Assembly (NCBI GenBank): GCA_964057225.1 | Contig: OZ059895.1 | Span: 22,640,688 to 22,704,687, forward strand | Direction: 5' to 3' | Source: Auanema rhodensis | Taxonomy: Eukaryota > Nematoda > Chromadorea > Rhabditida > Rhabditidae | Length of the DNA: 64,000 nt | Shown here: positions 52,559-64,000 of the stretch, piece by piece | Layout: each line of letters opens with the position of its first letter | Position numbering within the stretch: the stretch's first letter is position 1 | Notes under the pieces: model-generated | Told to the model about the DNA's origin: nothing | The model's database searches: none | What the model saw: the letters and a program-made list of their open reading frames with translations, nothing else | Translations under genes and position numbers: made by a program

Positions 52559-55500
52559 CATCATTTTTCAAACGATCATAACTAATTTTTGTATTAAGCG
52601 TTTCTCAACGTAGTATAGTGCATTCGATGCGGATTTTTAAGCTGCGTCGATCTGTTTTATCAGATTTGCGCTAGCTTAAAAATGCACCGAGATATCAACT
52701 GATATAAGTTCACACTTATATCCTCGATTTTCACTCTGAAGAATTAATTTTTTCGTTGAATAACAATGTCCATCGTCTTTGCCTTGAAAAAACAAATCTA
52801 AAAACATCTACTTTTTGCTAAATTATTTTGAAATTTTTCGAAAAAATTTTTGTCAAAATGTTTTTGGAAGCAATGTTGAGTGTACATGGAAACTCAACAT
52901 ACACTAATGCATCATTTTTCAAACGATCATAACTAATTTTTGTATTAAGCGTTTCTCAATGTAGTATAGTGCATTCGATGCGGATTTTTAAGCTGCGTCG
53001 ATCTGTTTTATCAGATTTGCGCTAGCTTAAAAATGCACCGAGATATCAACTGATATAAGTTCACACTTATATCCTCGATTTTCACCCTGAAGAATTAATT
53101 TTTTCGTTGAATAACAATGTCCATCGTCTTTGCCTTGAAAAAAGGAATCTAAAAACATCTACTTTTCGCTAAATTATTTTGAAATTTTTCGAAAAAATTT
53201 TTGTCAAAATGTTTTTGGAAGCAATGTTGAGTGTACATGGAAACTCAACATACACTAATGCATCATTTTTCAAACGATCATAACTAATTTTCGTATTAAG
53301 CGTTTCTCAATGTAGTATAGTGCATTCGATGCGGATTTTTAAGCTGCGTCGATCTGTGTTATCAGATTTGCGCTAGCTTAAAAATGCACCGAGATATCAA
53401 CTGATATATGTTCACACTTATATCCTCGATTTTCACCCTGAAGAATTAATTTTTTCGTTGAATAACAATGTCCATCGTCTTTGCCTTGAAAAAAGGAATC
53501 TAAAAACATCTACTTTTTGCTAAATTATTTTGAAATTTTTCGAAAAAATTTTTGTCAAAATGTTTTTGGAAGCAATGTTGAGTGTACATGGAAACTCAAC
53601 ATACACTAATGCATCATTTTTCAAACGATCATAACTAATTTTTGTATTAAGCGTTTCTCAATGTAGTATAGTGCATTCGATGCGGATTTTTAAGCTGCGT
53701 CGTTCTGTGTTATCAGATTTGCGCTAGCTTAAAAATGCACCGAGATATCAACTGATATAAGTTCACACTTATATCCTCGATTTTCACCCTGAAGAATTAA
53801 TTTTTTCGTTGAATAACAATGTCCATCGTCTTTGCCTTGAAAAAAAAAATCTAAAAACATCTACTTTTTGCTAAATTATTTTGAAATTTTTCGAAAAAAT
53901 TTTTGTCAAAATGTTTTTAGAAGCAATGTTGAGTGTACATGGAAACTCAACATACACTAATGCATCATTTTTCAAACGATCATAACTAATTTTTGTATTA
54001 AGCGTTTCTCAATGTAGTATAGTGCATTCGATGCGGATTTTTAAGCTGCAATGATCTGTGTTATCAGATTTGCGCTAGCTTAAAAATGCACCGAGATATC
54101 AACTGATATAAGTTCACACTTATATCCTCGATTTTCACCCTGAAGAATTAATTTTTTCGTTGAATAACAATGTCCATCGTCTTTGCCTTGAAAAAAGAAA
54201 TCTAAAAACATCTACTTTTTGCTAAATTATTTTGAAATTTTTCGAAAAAATTTTTGTCAAAATGTTTTTGGAAGCAATGTTGAGTGTACATGGAAACTCA
54301 ACATACACTAATGCATCATTTTTCAAACGATCATAACTAATTTTTGTATTAAGCGTTTCTCAATGTAGTATAGTGCATTCGATGCGGATTTTTAAGCTGC
54401 AATGATCTGTGTTATCAGATTTGCGCTAGCTTAAAAATGCACCGAGATATCAACTGATATATGTTCACACTTATATCCTCGATTTTCACCCTGAAGAATT
54501 AATTTTTTCGTTGAATAACAATGTTCATCGTCTTTGCCTTGAAAAAAGGAATCTAAAAACATCTACTTTTTGCTAAATTATTTTGAAATTTTTCGAAAAA
54601 ATTTTTGTCAAAATGTTTTTGGAAGCAATGTTGAGTGTACATGGAAACTCAACATACACTAATGCATCATTTTTCAAACGATCATAACTAATTTTTGTAT
54701 TAAGCGTTTCTCAATGTAGTATAGTGCATTCGATGCGGATTTTTAAGCTGCGTCGATCTGTGTTATCAGATTTGCGCTAGCTTAAAAATGCACCGAGATA
54801 TCAACTGATATATGTTCACACTTATATCCTCGATTTTCACCCTGAAGAATTAATTTTTTCGTTGAATAACAATGTCCATCGTCTTTGCCTTGAAAAAAGG
54901 AATCTAAAAACATCTACTTTTTGCTAAATTATTTTGAAATTTTTCGAAAAAATTTTTGTCAAAATGTTTTTGGAAGCAATGTTGAGTGTACATGGAAACT
55001 CAACATACACTAATGCATCATTTTTCAAACGATCATAACTAATTTTTGTATTAAGCGTTTCTCAACGTAGTATAGTGCATTCGATGCGGATTTTTAAGCT
55101 GCGTCGATCTGTTTTATCAGATTTGCGCTAGCTTAAAAATGCACCGAGATATCAACTGATATAAGTTCACACTTATATCCTCGATTTTCACTCTGAAGAA
55201 TTAATTTTTTCGTTGAATAACAATGTCCATCGTCTTTGCCTTGAAAAAACAAATCTAAAAACATCTACTTTTTGCTAAATTATTTTGAAATTTTTCGAAA
55301 AAATTTTTGTCAAAATGTTTTTGGAAGCAATGTTGAGTGTACATGGAAACTCAACATACACTAATGCATCATTTTTCAAACGATCATAACTAATTTTTGT
55401 ATTAAGCGTTTCTCAATGTAGTATAGTGCATTCGATGCGGATTTTTAAGCTGCGTCGATCTGTTTTATCAGATTTGCGCTAGCTTAAAAATGCACCGAGA

Positions 55501-57472
55501 TATCAACTGATATAAGTTCACACTTATATCCTCGATTTTCACCCTGAAGAATTAATTTTTTCGTTGAATAACAATGTCCATCGTCTTTGCCTTGAAAAAA
55601 GGAATCTAAAAACATCTACTTTTCGCTAAATTATTTTGAAATTTTTCGAAAAAATTTTTGTCAAAATGTTTTTGGAAGCAATGTTGAGTGTACATGGAAA
55701 CTCAACATACACTAATGCATCATTTTTCAAACGATCATAACTAATTTTCGTATTAAGCGTTTCTCAATGTAGTATAGTGCATTCGATGCGGATTTTTAAG
55801 CTGCGTCGATCTGTGTTATCAGATTTGCGCTAGCTTAAAAATGCACCGAGATATCAACTGATATATGTTCACACTTATATCCTCGATTTTCACCCTGAAG
55901 AATTAATTTTTTCGTTGAATAACAATGTCCATCGTCTTTGCCTTGAAAAAAGGAATCTAAAAACATCTACTTTTTGCTAAATTATTTTGAAATTTTTCGA
56001 AAAAATTTTTGTCAAAATGTTTTTGGAAGCAATGTTGAGTGTACATGGAAACTCAACATACACTAATGCATCATTTTTCAAACGATCATAACTAATTTTT
56101 GTATTAAGCGTTTCTCAATGTAGTATAGTGCATTCGATGCGGATTTTTAAGCTGCGTCGTTCTGTGTTATCAGATTTGCGCTAGCTTAAAAATGCACCGA
56201 GATATCAACTGATATAAGTTCACACTTATATCCTCGATTTTCACCCTGAAGAATTAATTTTTTCGTTGAATAACAATGTCCATCGTCTTTGCCTTGAAAA
56301 AAGAAATCTAAAAACATCTACTTTTTGCTAAATTATTTTGAAATTTTTCGAAAAAATTTTTGTCAAAATGTTTTTAGAAGCAATGTTGAGTGTACATGGA
56401 AACTCAACATACACTAATGCATCATTTTTCAAACGATCATAACTAATTTTTGTATTAAGCGTTTCTCAATGTAGTATAGTGCATTCGATGCGGATTTTTA
56501 AGCTGCAATGATCTGTGTTATCAGATTTGCGCTAGCTTAAAAATGCACCGAGATATCAACTGATATAAGTTCACACTTATATCCTCGATTTTCACCCTGA
56601 AGAATTAATTTTTTCGTTGAATAACAATGTCCATCGTCTTTGCCTTGAAAAAAGAAATCTAAAAACATCTACTTTTTGCTAAATTATTTTGAAATTTTTC
56701 GAAAAAATTTTTGTCAAAATGTTTTTGGAAGCAATGTTGAGTGTACATGGAAACTCAACATACACTAATGCATCATTTTTCAAACGATCATAACTAATTT
56801 TTGTATTAAGCGTTTCTCAATGTAGTATAGTGCATTCGATGCGGATTTTTAAGCTGCAATGATCTGTGTTATCAGATTTGCGCTAGCTTAAAAATGCACC
56901 GAGATATCAACTGATATATGTTCACACTTATATCCTCGATTTTCACCCTGAAGAATTAATTTTTTCGTTGAATAACAATGTTCATCGTCTTTGCCTTGAA
57001 AAAAGGAATCTAAAAACATCTACTTTTTGCTAAATTATTTTGAAATTTTTCGAAAAAATTTTTGTCAAAATGTTTTTGGAAGCAATGTTGAGTGTACATG
57101 GAAACTCAACATACACTAATGCATCATTTTTCAAACGATCATAACTAATTTTTGTATTAAGCGTTTCTCAATGTAGTATAGTGCATTCGATGCGGATTTT
57201 TAAGCTGCGTCGATCTGTGTTATCAGATTTGCGCTAGCTTAAAAATGCACCGAGATATCAACTGATATAAGTTCACACTTATATCCTCGATTTTCACCCT
57301 GAAGAATTAATTTTTTCGTTGAATAACAATGTTCATCGTCTTTGCCTTGAAAAAAGGAATCTAAAAACATCTACTTTTTGCTAAATTATTCTGAAATTTT
57401 TCGAAAAAATTTTTGTCAAAATGTTTTTGGAAGCAATGTTGAGTGTACATGGAAACTCAACATACACTAATG
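52559..57472 (+). repeat. Tandem seven-unit repeat (2,457 bp x 2)
   Basis: Units 150-156 and 157-163 match over the first six: CTCAACGTAG with T98, CACTCTG and CA235; T98/C258; C32/T149; T92/A308; AAT88/A236; and AAT88/T149 with T212 (GTTCATCG). CTCAACGTAG was seen only in units 150 and 157. The copies differ in the fourth unit (GAAAAAAAAAATC against GAAAAAAGAAATC) and in the seventh, where unit 163 has already taken the Domain IV form (T212 with C270). Confidence 0.9.
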
Positions 57473-58876
57473 CATCATTTTTCAAACGATCATAACTAAT
57501 TTTTGTATTAAGCGTTTCTCAATGTAGTATAGTGCATTCGATGCGGATTTTTAAGCTGCGTCGATCTGTGTTATCAGATTTGCGCTAGCTTAAAAATGCA
57601 CCGAGATATCAACTGATATAAGTTCACACTTATATCCTCGATTTTCACCCTGAAGAATTAATTTTTTCGTTGAATAACATCGTCCATCGTCTTTGCCTTA
57701 AAAAAAGGAATCTAAAAACATCTACTTTTTGCTAAATTATCTTGAAATTTTTTGAAAAAATTTTTGTCAAAATGTTTTTGGAAGCAATGTTGAGTGTACA
57801 TGGAAACTCAACATACACTAATGCATCATTTTTCAAACGATCATAACTAATTTTTGTATTGAGCGTTTCTCAATGTAGTATAGTGCATTCGATGCGGATT
57901 TTTAAGCTGCGTCGATCTGTTTTATCAGATTTGCGCTAGCTTAAAAATGCACCGAGATATCAACTGATATAAGTTCACACTTATATCCTCGATTTTCACC
58001 CTGAAGAATTGATTTTTTCGTTGAATAACAATGTCCATCGTCTTTGCCTTGAAAAAACAAATCTAAAAACATCTACTTTTTGCTAAATTATTTTGAAATT
58101 TTTCGAAAAAATTTTTGTCAAAATGTTTTTGGAAGCAATGTTGAGTGTACATGGAAACTCAACATACACTAATGCATCATTTTTCAAACGATCATAACTA
58201 ATTTTTGTATTAAGCGTTTCTCAATGTAGTATAGTGCATTCGATGCGGATTTTTAAGCTGCGTCGATCTGTTTTATCAGATTTGCGCTAGCTTAAAAATG
58301 CACCGAGATATCAACTGATATAAGTTCACACTTATATCCTCGATTTTCACCCTGAAGAATTAATTTTTTCGTTGAATAACAATGTCCATCGTCTTTGCCT
58401 TGAAAAAAGGAATCTAAAAACATCTACTTTTTGCTAAATTATTTTGAAATTTTTCGAAAAAATTTTTGTCAAAATGTTTTTGGAAGCAATGTTGAGTGTA
58501 CATGGAAACTCAACATACACTAATGCATCATTTTTCAAACGATCATAACTAATTTTCGTATTAAGCGTTTCTCAATGTAGTATAGTGCATTCGATGCGAA
58601 TTTTTAAGCTGCGTCGATCTGTGTTATCAGATTTGCGCTAGCTTAAAAATGCACCGAGATATCAACTGATATATGTTCACACTTATATCCTCGATTTTCA
58701 CCCTGAAGAATTAATTTTTTCGTTGAATAACAATGTCCATCGTCTTTGCCTTGAAAAAAGGAATCTAAAAACATCTACTTTTTGCTAAATTATTTTGAAA
58801 TTTTTCGAAAAAATTTTTGTCAAAATGTTTTTGGAAGCAATGTTGAGTGTACATGGAAACTCAACATACACTAATG

Positions 58877-61800
58877 CATCATTTTTCAAACGATCATAAC
58901 TAATTTTTGTATTAAGCGTTTCTCAATGTAGTATAGTGCATTCGATGCGGATTTTTAAGCTGCAATGATCTGTGTTATCAGATTTGCGCTAGCTTAAAAA
59001 TGCACCGAGATATCAACTGATATGTGTTCACACTTATATCCTCGATTTTCACCCTGAAGAATTAATTTTTTCGTTGAATAACAATGTTCATCGTCTTTGC
59101 CTTGAAAAAAGGAATCTAAAAACATCTACTTTTTGCTAAATTATTTTGAAATTTTTCGAAAAAACTTTTGTCAAAATGTTTTTGGAAGCAATGTTGAGTG
59201 TACATGGAAACTCAACATACACTAATGCATCATTTTTCAAACGATCATAACTAATTTTTGTATTAAGCGTTTCTCAATGTAGTATAGTGCATTCGATGCG
59301 GATTTTTGAGCTGCGTCGATCTGTGTTATCAGATTTGCGCTAGCTTAAAAATGCACCGAGATATCAACTGATATAAGTTCACACTTATATCCTCGATTTT
59401 CACCCTGAAGAATTAATTTTTTCGTTGAATAACAATGTTCATCGTCTTTGCCTTGAAAAAAGGAATCTAAAAACATCTACTTTTTGCTCAATTATTCTGA
59501 AATTTTTCGAAAAAATTTTTGTCAAAATGTTTTTGGAAGCAATGTTGAGTGTACATGGAAACTCAACATACACTAATGCATCATTTTTCAAACGATCATA
59601 ACTAATTTTTGTATCAAGCGTTTCTCAATGTAGTATAGTGCATTCGATGCGGATTTTTAAGCTGCGTCGATCTGTGTTATCAGATTTGCGCTAGCTTAAA
59701 AATGCACCGAGATATCAACTGATATAAGTTCACACTTATATCCTCGATTTTCACCCTGAAGAATTAATTTTTTCGTTGAATAACATCGTCCATCGTCTTT
59801 GCCTTAAAAAAAGGAATCTAAAAACATCTACTTTTTGCTAAATTATCTTGAAATTTTTTGAAAAAATTTTTGTCAAAATGTTTTTGGAAGCAATGTTGAG
59901 TGTACATGGAAACTCAACATACACTAATGCATCATTTTTCAAACGATCATAACTAATTTTTGTATTAAGCGTTTCTCAATGTAGTATAGTGCATTCGATG
60001 CGGATTTTTAAGCTGCGTCCATCTGTGTTATCAGATTTGCGCTAGCTTAAAAATGCACCGAGATATCAACTGATATATGTTCACACTTATATCCTCGATT
60101 TTCACCCTGAAGAATTAATTTTTTCGTTGAATAACAATGTTCATCGTCTTTGCCTTGAAAAAAGGAATCTAAAAACATCTACTTTTTGCTAAATTATTTT
60201 GAAATTTTTCGAAAAAACTTTTGTCAAAATGTTTTTGGAAGCAATGTTGAGTGTACATGGAAACTCAACATACACTAATGCATCATTTTTCAAACGATCA
60301 TAACTAATTTTTGTATTAAGCGTTTCTCAATGTAGTATAGTGCATTCGATGCGGATTTTTAAGCTGCGTCGATCTGTGTTATCAGATTTGCGCTAGCTTA
60401 AAAATGCACCGAGATATCAACTGATATAAGTTCACACTTATATCCTCGATTTTCACCCTGAAGAATTAATTTTTTCGTTGAATAACAATGTTCATCGTCT
60501 TTGCCTTGAAAAAAGGAATCTAAAAACATCTACTTTTTGCTAAATTATTCTGAAATTTTTCGAAAAAATTTTTGTCAAAATGTTTTTGGAAGCAATGTTG
60601 AGTGTACATGGAAACTCAACATACACTAATGCATCATTTTTCAAACGATCATAACTAATTTTTGTATTAAGCGTTTCTCAATGTAGTATAGTGCATTCGA
60701 TGCGGATTTTTAAGCTGCGTCGATCTGTGTTATCAGATTTGCGCTAGCTTAAAAATGCACCGAGATATCAACTGATATAAGTTCACACTTATATCCTCGA
60801 TTTTCACCCTGAAGAATTAATTTTTTCGTTGAATAACATCGTCCATCGTCTTTGCCTTAAAAAAAGGAATCTAAAAACATCTACTTTTTGCTAAATTATC
60901 TTGAAATTTTTTGAAAAAATTTTTGTCAAAATGTTTTTGGAAGCAATGTTGAGTGTACATGGAAACTCAACATACACTAATGCATCATTTTTCAAACGAT
61001 CATAACTAATTTTTGTATTAAGCGTTTCTCAATGTAGTATAGTGCATTCGATGCGGATTTTTAAGCTGCGTCGATCTGTGTTATCAGATTTGCGCTAGCT
61101 TAAAAATGCACCGAGATATCAACTGATATATGTTCACACTTATATCCTCGATTTTCACCCTGAAGAATTAATTTTTTCGTTGAATAACAATGTTCATCGT
61201 CTTTGCCTTGAAAAAAGGAATCTAAAAACATCTACTTTTTGCTAAATTATTTTGAAATTTTTCGAAAAAACTTTTGTCAAAATGTTTTTGGAAGCAATGT
61301 TGAGTGTACATGGAAACTCAACATACACTAATGCATCATTTTTCAAACGATCATAACTAATTTTTGTATTAAGCGTTTCTCAATGTAGTATAGTGCATTC
61401 GATGCGGATTTTTAAGCTGCGTCGATCTGTGTTACCAGATTTGCGCTAGCTTAAAAATGCACCGAGATATCAACTGATATAAGTTCACACTTATATCCTC
61501 GATTTTCACCCTGAAGAATTAATTTTTTCGTTGAATAACAATGTTCATCGTCTTTGCCTTGAAAAAAGGAATCTAAAAACATCTACTTTTTGCTAAATTA
61601 TTCTGAAATTTTTCGAAAAAATTTTTGTCAAAATGTTTTTGGAAGCAATGTTGAGTGTACATGGAAACTCAACATACACTAATGCATCATTTTTCAAACG
61701 ATCATAACTAATTTTTGTATTAAGCGTTTCTCAATGTAGTATAGTGCATTCGATGCGGATTTTTAAGCTGCGTCGATCTGTGTTATCAGATTTGCGCTAG

Positions 61801-62035
61801 CTTAAAAATGCACCGAGATATCAACTGATATAAGTTCACACTTATATCCTCGATTTTCACCCTGAAGAATTAATTTTTTCGTTGAATAACATCGTCCATC
61901 GTCTTTGCCTTAAAAAAAGGAATCTAAAAACATCTACTTTTTGCTAAATTATCTTGAAATTTTTTGAAAAAATTTTTGTCAAAATGTTTTTGGAAGCAAT
62001 GTTGAGTGTACATGGAAACTCAACATACACTAATG
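58877..62035 (+). repeat. Three tandem copies of a three-unit repeat (1,053 bp)
   Basis: Units 168-170, 171-173 and 174-176 each have a T212 unit with GAAAAAACTTTTG (C289), a T212 unit with ATTATTCTG (C270), then the C209/A228/C269/T281 unit. A fourth, older version lies at 56771-57823 and lacks C289. Private changes mark individual copies: GATATGTG, TTTTGAGC, GCTCAATT and GTATCAAG in the first; GTCCATC in the second; GTTACCAG in the third. Confidence 0.92.
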
Positions 62036-64000
62036 CATCATTTTTCAAACGATCATAACTAATTTTTGTATTGAGCGTTTCTCAATGTAGTATAGTGCAT
62101 TCGATGCGGATTTTTAAGCTGCGTCGATCTGTTTTATCAGATTTGCGCTAGCTTAAAAATGCACCGAGATATCAACTGATATAAGTTCACACTTATATCC
62201 TCGATTTTCACCCTGAAGAATTAATTTTTTCGTTGAATAACAATGTCCATCGTCTTTGCCTTGAAAAAACAAATCTAAAAACATCTACTTTTTGCTAAAT
62301 TATTTTGAAATTTTTCGAAAAAATTTTTGTCAAAATGTTTTTGGAAGCAATGTTGAGTGTACATGGAAACTCAACATACACTAATGCATCATTTTTCAAA
62401 CGATCATAACTAATTTTTGTATTAAGCGTTTCTCAATGTAGTATAGTGCATTCGATGCGGATTTTTAAGCTGCGTCGATCTGTTTTATCAGATTTGCGCT
62501 AGCTTAAAAATGCACCGAGATATCAACTGATATAAGTTCACACTTATATCCTCGATTTTCACCCTGAAGAATTAATTTTTTCGTTGAATAACAATGTCCA
62601 TCGTCTTTGCCTTGAAAAAAGGAATCTAAAAACATCTACTTTTTGCTAAATTATTTTGAAATTTTTCGAAAAAATTTTTGTCAAAATGTTTTTGGAAGCA
62701 ATGTTGAGTGTACATGGAAACTCAACATACACTAATGCATCATTTTTCAAACGATCATAACTAATTTTTGTATTAAGCGTTTCTCAATGTAGTATAGTGC
62801 ATTCGATGCGGATTTTTAAGCTGCGTCGATCTGTGTTACCAGATTTGCGCTAGCTTAAAAATGCACCGAGATATCAACTGATATAAGTTCACACTTATAT
62901 CCTCGATTTTCACCCTGAAGAATTAATTTTTTCGTTGAATAACAATGTTCATCGTCTTTGCCTTGAAAAAAGGAATCTAAAAACATCTACTTTTTGCTAA
63001 ATTATTCTGAAATTTTTCGAAAAAATTTTTGTCAAAATGTTTTTGGAAGCAATGTTGAGTGTACATGGAAACTCAACATACACTAATGCATCATTTTTCA
63101 AACGATCATAACTAATTTTTGTATTAAGCGTTTCTCAATGTAGTATAGTGCATTCGATGCGGATTTTTAAGCTGCGTCGATCTGTGTTATCAGATTTGCG
63201 CTAGCTTAAAAATGCACCGAGATATCAACTGATATAAGTTCACACTTATATCCTCGATTTTCACCCTGAAGAATTAATTTTTTCGTTGAATAACATCGTC
63301 CATCGTCTTTGCCTTAAAAAAAGGAATCTAAAAACATCTACTTTTTGCTAAATTATCTTGAAATTTTTTGAAAAAATTTTTGTCAAAATGTTTTTGGAAG
63401 CAATGTTGAGTGTACATGGAAACTCAACATACACTAATGCATCATTTTTCAAACGATCATAACTAATTTTTGTATTGAGCGTTTCTCAATGTAGTATAGT
63501 GCATTCGATGCGGATTTTTAAGCTGCGTCGATCTGTTTTATCAGATTTGCGCTAGCTTAAAAATGCACCGAGATATCAACTGATATAAGTTCACACTTAT
63601 ATCCTCGATTTTCACCCTGAAGAATTAATTTTTTCGTTGAATAACAATGTCCATCGTCTTTGCCTTGAAAAAACAAATCTAAAAACATCTACTTTTTGCT
63701 AAATTATTTTGAAATTTTTCGAAAAAATTTTTGTCAAAATGTTTTTGGAAGCAATGTTGAGTGTACATGGAAACTCAACATACACTAATGCATCATTTTT
63801 CAAACGATCATAACTAATTTTTGTATTAAGCGTTTCTCAATGTAGTATAGTGCATTCGATGCGGATTTTTAAGCTGCGTCGATCTGTTTTATCAGATTTG
63901 CGCTAGCTTAAAAATGCACCGAGATATCAACTGATATAAGTTCACACTTATATCCTCGATTTTCACCCTGAAGAATTAATTTTTTCGTTGAATAACAATG
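61334..64000 (+). repeat. Four-unit repeat, one full copy and one cut by the window end
   Basis: Units 175-178 (61334-62737) and 179-182 (62738-64000) match in order: T212/C270 with the rare TGTTACCAG; the C209/A228/C269/T281 unit; the G38+T98+CA235 unit; and a T98 unit. GTTACCAG was seen only in the two first units, showing that the 1,404-bp block was duplicated after that change. The last unit stops at position 210 because the window ends. Confidence 0.92.

Larger units (their letters stand above)
25272..56770 (+). repeat. Domain III: A208 satellite family with shuffled modules
   Basis: Units 72-161 carry AACAATG (A208) in place of AACATTG. They are drawn from a small set of types: C32+T149 (TTTTCGTATT with GATATATG); AAT88-90 (CTGCAATG); A73+T149 (GATGCAGA); T92 (GTCGTTCTG) with A236 and A308; T98 (CTGTTTTATC) with CA235-236 (AAAACAAATC); and T98 with C258 (CTTTTCGCT). 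The types occur in recurring runs: T92-AAT88-A73 at 29835, 32994, 35100 and 48698; and AAT88/C258, C32/CA235, T98/C258, C32/T149 at 31590, 41067 and 46592. There is no unique sequence. The first unit (25272-25622) joins a C32 head to an AAT88 and A208 body. Confidence 0.9.
1..64000 (+). repeat. Tandem satellite DNA array, 351-bp unit, 182 units plus a partial one
   Basis: The same unit recurs head-to-tail from the first to the last base. An anchor such as CATCATTTTTCAAACG recurs at 1, 352, 703, 1054 and so on, always on the plus strand. Unit starts follow 1+351n to n=71, 351n for n=72-123 and 351n-91 for n=125-182; the start at 63791 matches 182 periods minus 92 bases exactly. No inverted unit, unique spacer or inserted element was seen. 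Satellite arrays of this kind normally form centromeric or pericentromeric heterochromatin and spread by unequal exchange and gene conversion; that location is inferred from type, not shown here. Both ends lie inside the array, so the real array is longer than the window. Any transcript would be non-coding. Confidence 0.99.
56771..64000 (+). repeat. Domain IV: recently amplified three- and four-unit repeats
   Basis: A new unit type appears, with ACATCGTCC (C209), GCCTTAAAAAAAGG (A228), TTATCTTG (C269) and TTTTTTGAAAA (T281), at 57473, 59579, 60632, 61685 and 63089. It is always preceded by a unit with T212 (GTTCATCG) and C270. Three-unit and then four-unit periods are clear. A G38+T98+CA235 unit followed by a plain T98 unit occurs at 57824, 62036 and 63440. 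The array continues past the window edge. Confidence 0.9.

Noticed and set aside
1-64000. CRISPR array
   Set aside because: The repeat is 351 bp with no unique spacers; the whole unit repeats, so there is no repeat-spacer alternation.
1-64000. Assembly artefact as the sole cause of the repeats
   Set aside because: Domain-specific markers and private changes that tag individual copies argue for real, resolved copies, though exact copy number cannot be verified from the sequence alone.

Overview
The whole 64,000-base window is one uninterrupted array of tandem satellite DNA. A 351-bp unit is repeated head-to-tail, always in the same orientation, with no unique sequence, gene, RNA gene, transposon or CRISPR array anywhere. 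The unit is about 31% GC (hand count of the first copy: 110 of 351). Numbering units from 0 and taking base 1 as unit position 1, unit n starts at 1+351n for n=0-71, at 351n for n=72-123, and at 351n-91 for n=125-182. That gives 182 units plus a 210-bp partial last unit at 63791-64000. Only two length changes account for the register shift: a 1-bp loss near 25197-25200 and a 91-bp loss at 43482/43483. Compensating indel pairs cannot be excluded by eye.

This is eukaryotic centromeric or pericentromeric-type heterochromatin. The AT-rich unit near twice a nucleosome repeat, the higher-order structure and the runs of A and T resemble satellites known from insects such as beetles, but the sequence does not prove the organism.

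Neighbouring copies are almost identical and differ at roughly 30 recurrent positions (unit coordinates). The commonest marker alleles, named here for reuse, are: G38; G47; G50; T63; A73; AAT at 88-90; T92; T98; AT at 131-132; A147; T149; A168; A197; A208; C209; T212; A226; A228; A236; CA at 235-236; C252; C258; C269; C270; A272; T281; C289; A308; and C32. Marker combinations divide the array into four domains. Domain I (1-6669) alternates two unit types (702-bp dimers, partly 1,404-bp tetramers). Domain II (6670-25271) is a mixture of G38, AT131, A147 and C252 units; it includes a duplicated tetramer and a duplicated 11-unit block. Domain III (25272-56770) is built almost entirely from A208 units, shuffled in 3-, 4- and 7-unit modules. 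Domain IV (56771-64000) is a recent-looking 3-unit module repeated four times, followed by a 4-unit repeat that runs off the window.

Within each unit there are four dyad symmetries: an 11-bp stem with nested inner stems at 75-125, an 8-bp stem at 143-164, A/T-rich palindromes at 268-300, and a 9-bp stem at 315-342. The stretch from about position 311 through the unit boundary to about 31 is nearly invariant across the array, while most variants lie in 32-310. The only large deletion in the window removes exactly that conserved segment once. No protein-coding gene is supported: the two 63-codon minus-strand frames at 7895-8086 and 8246-8437 are satellite sequence in which one substitution has removed a stop.
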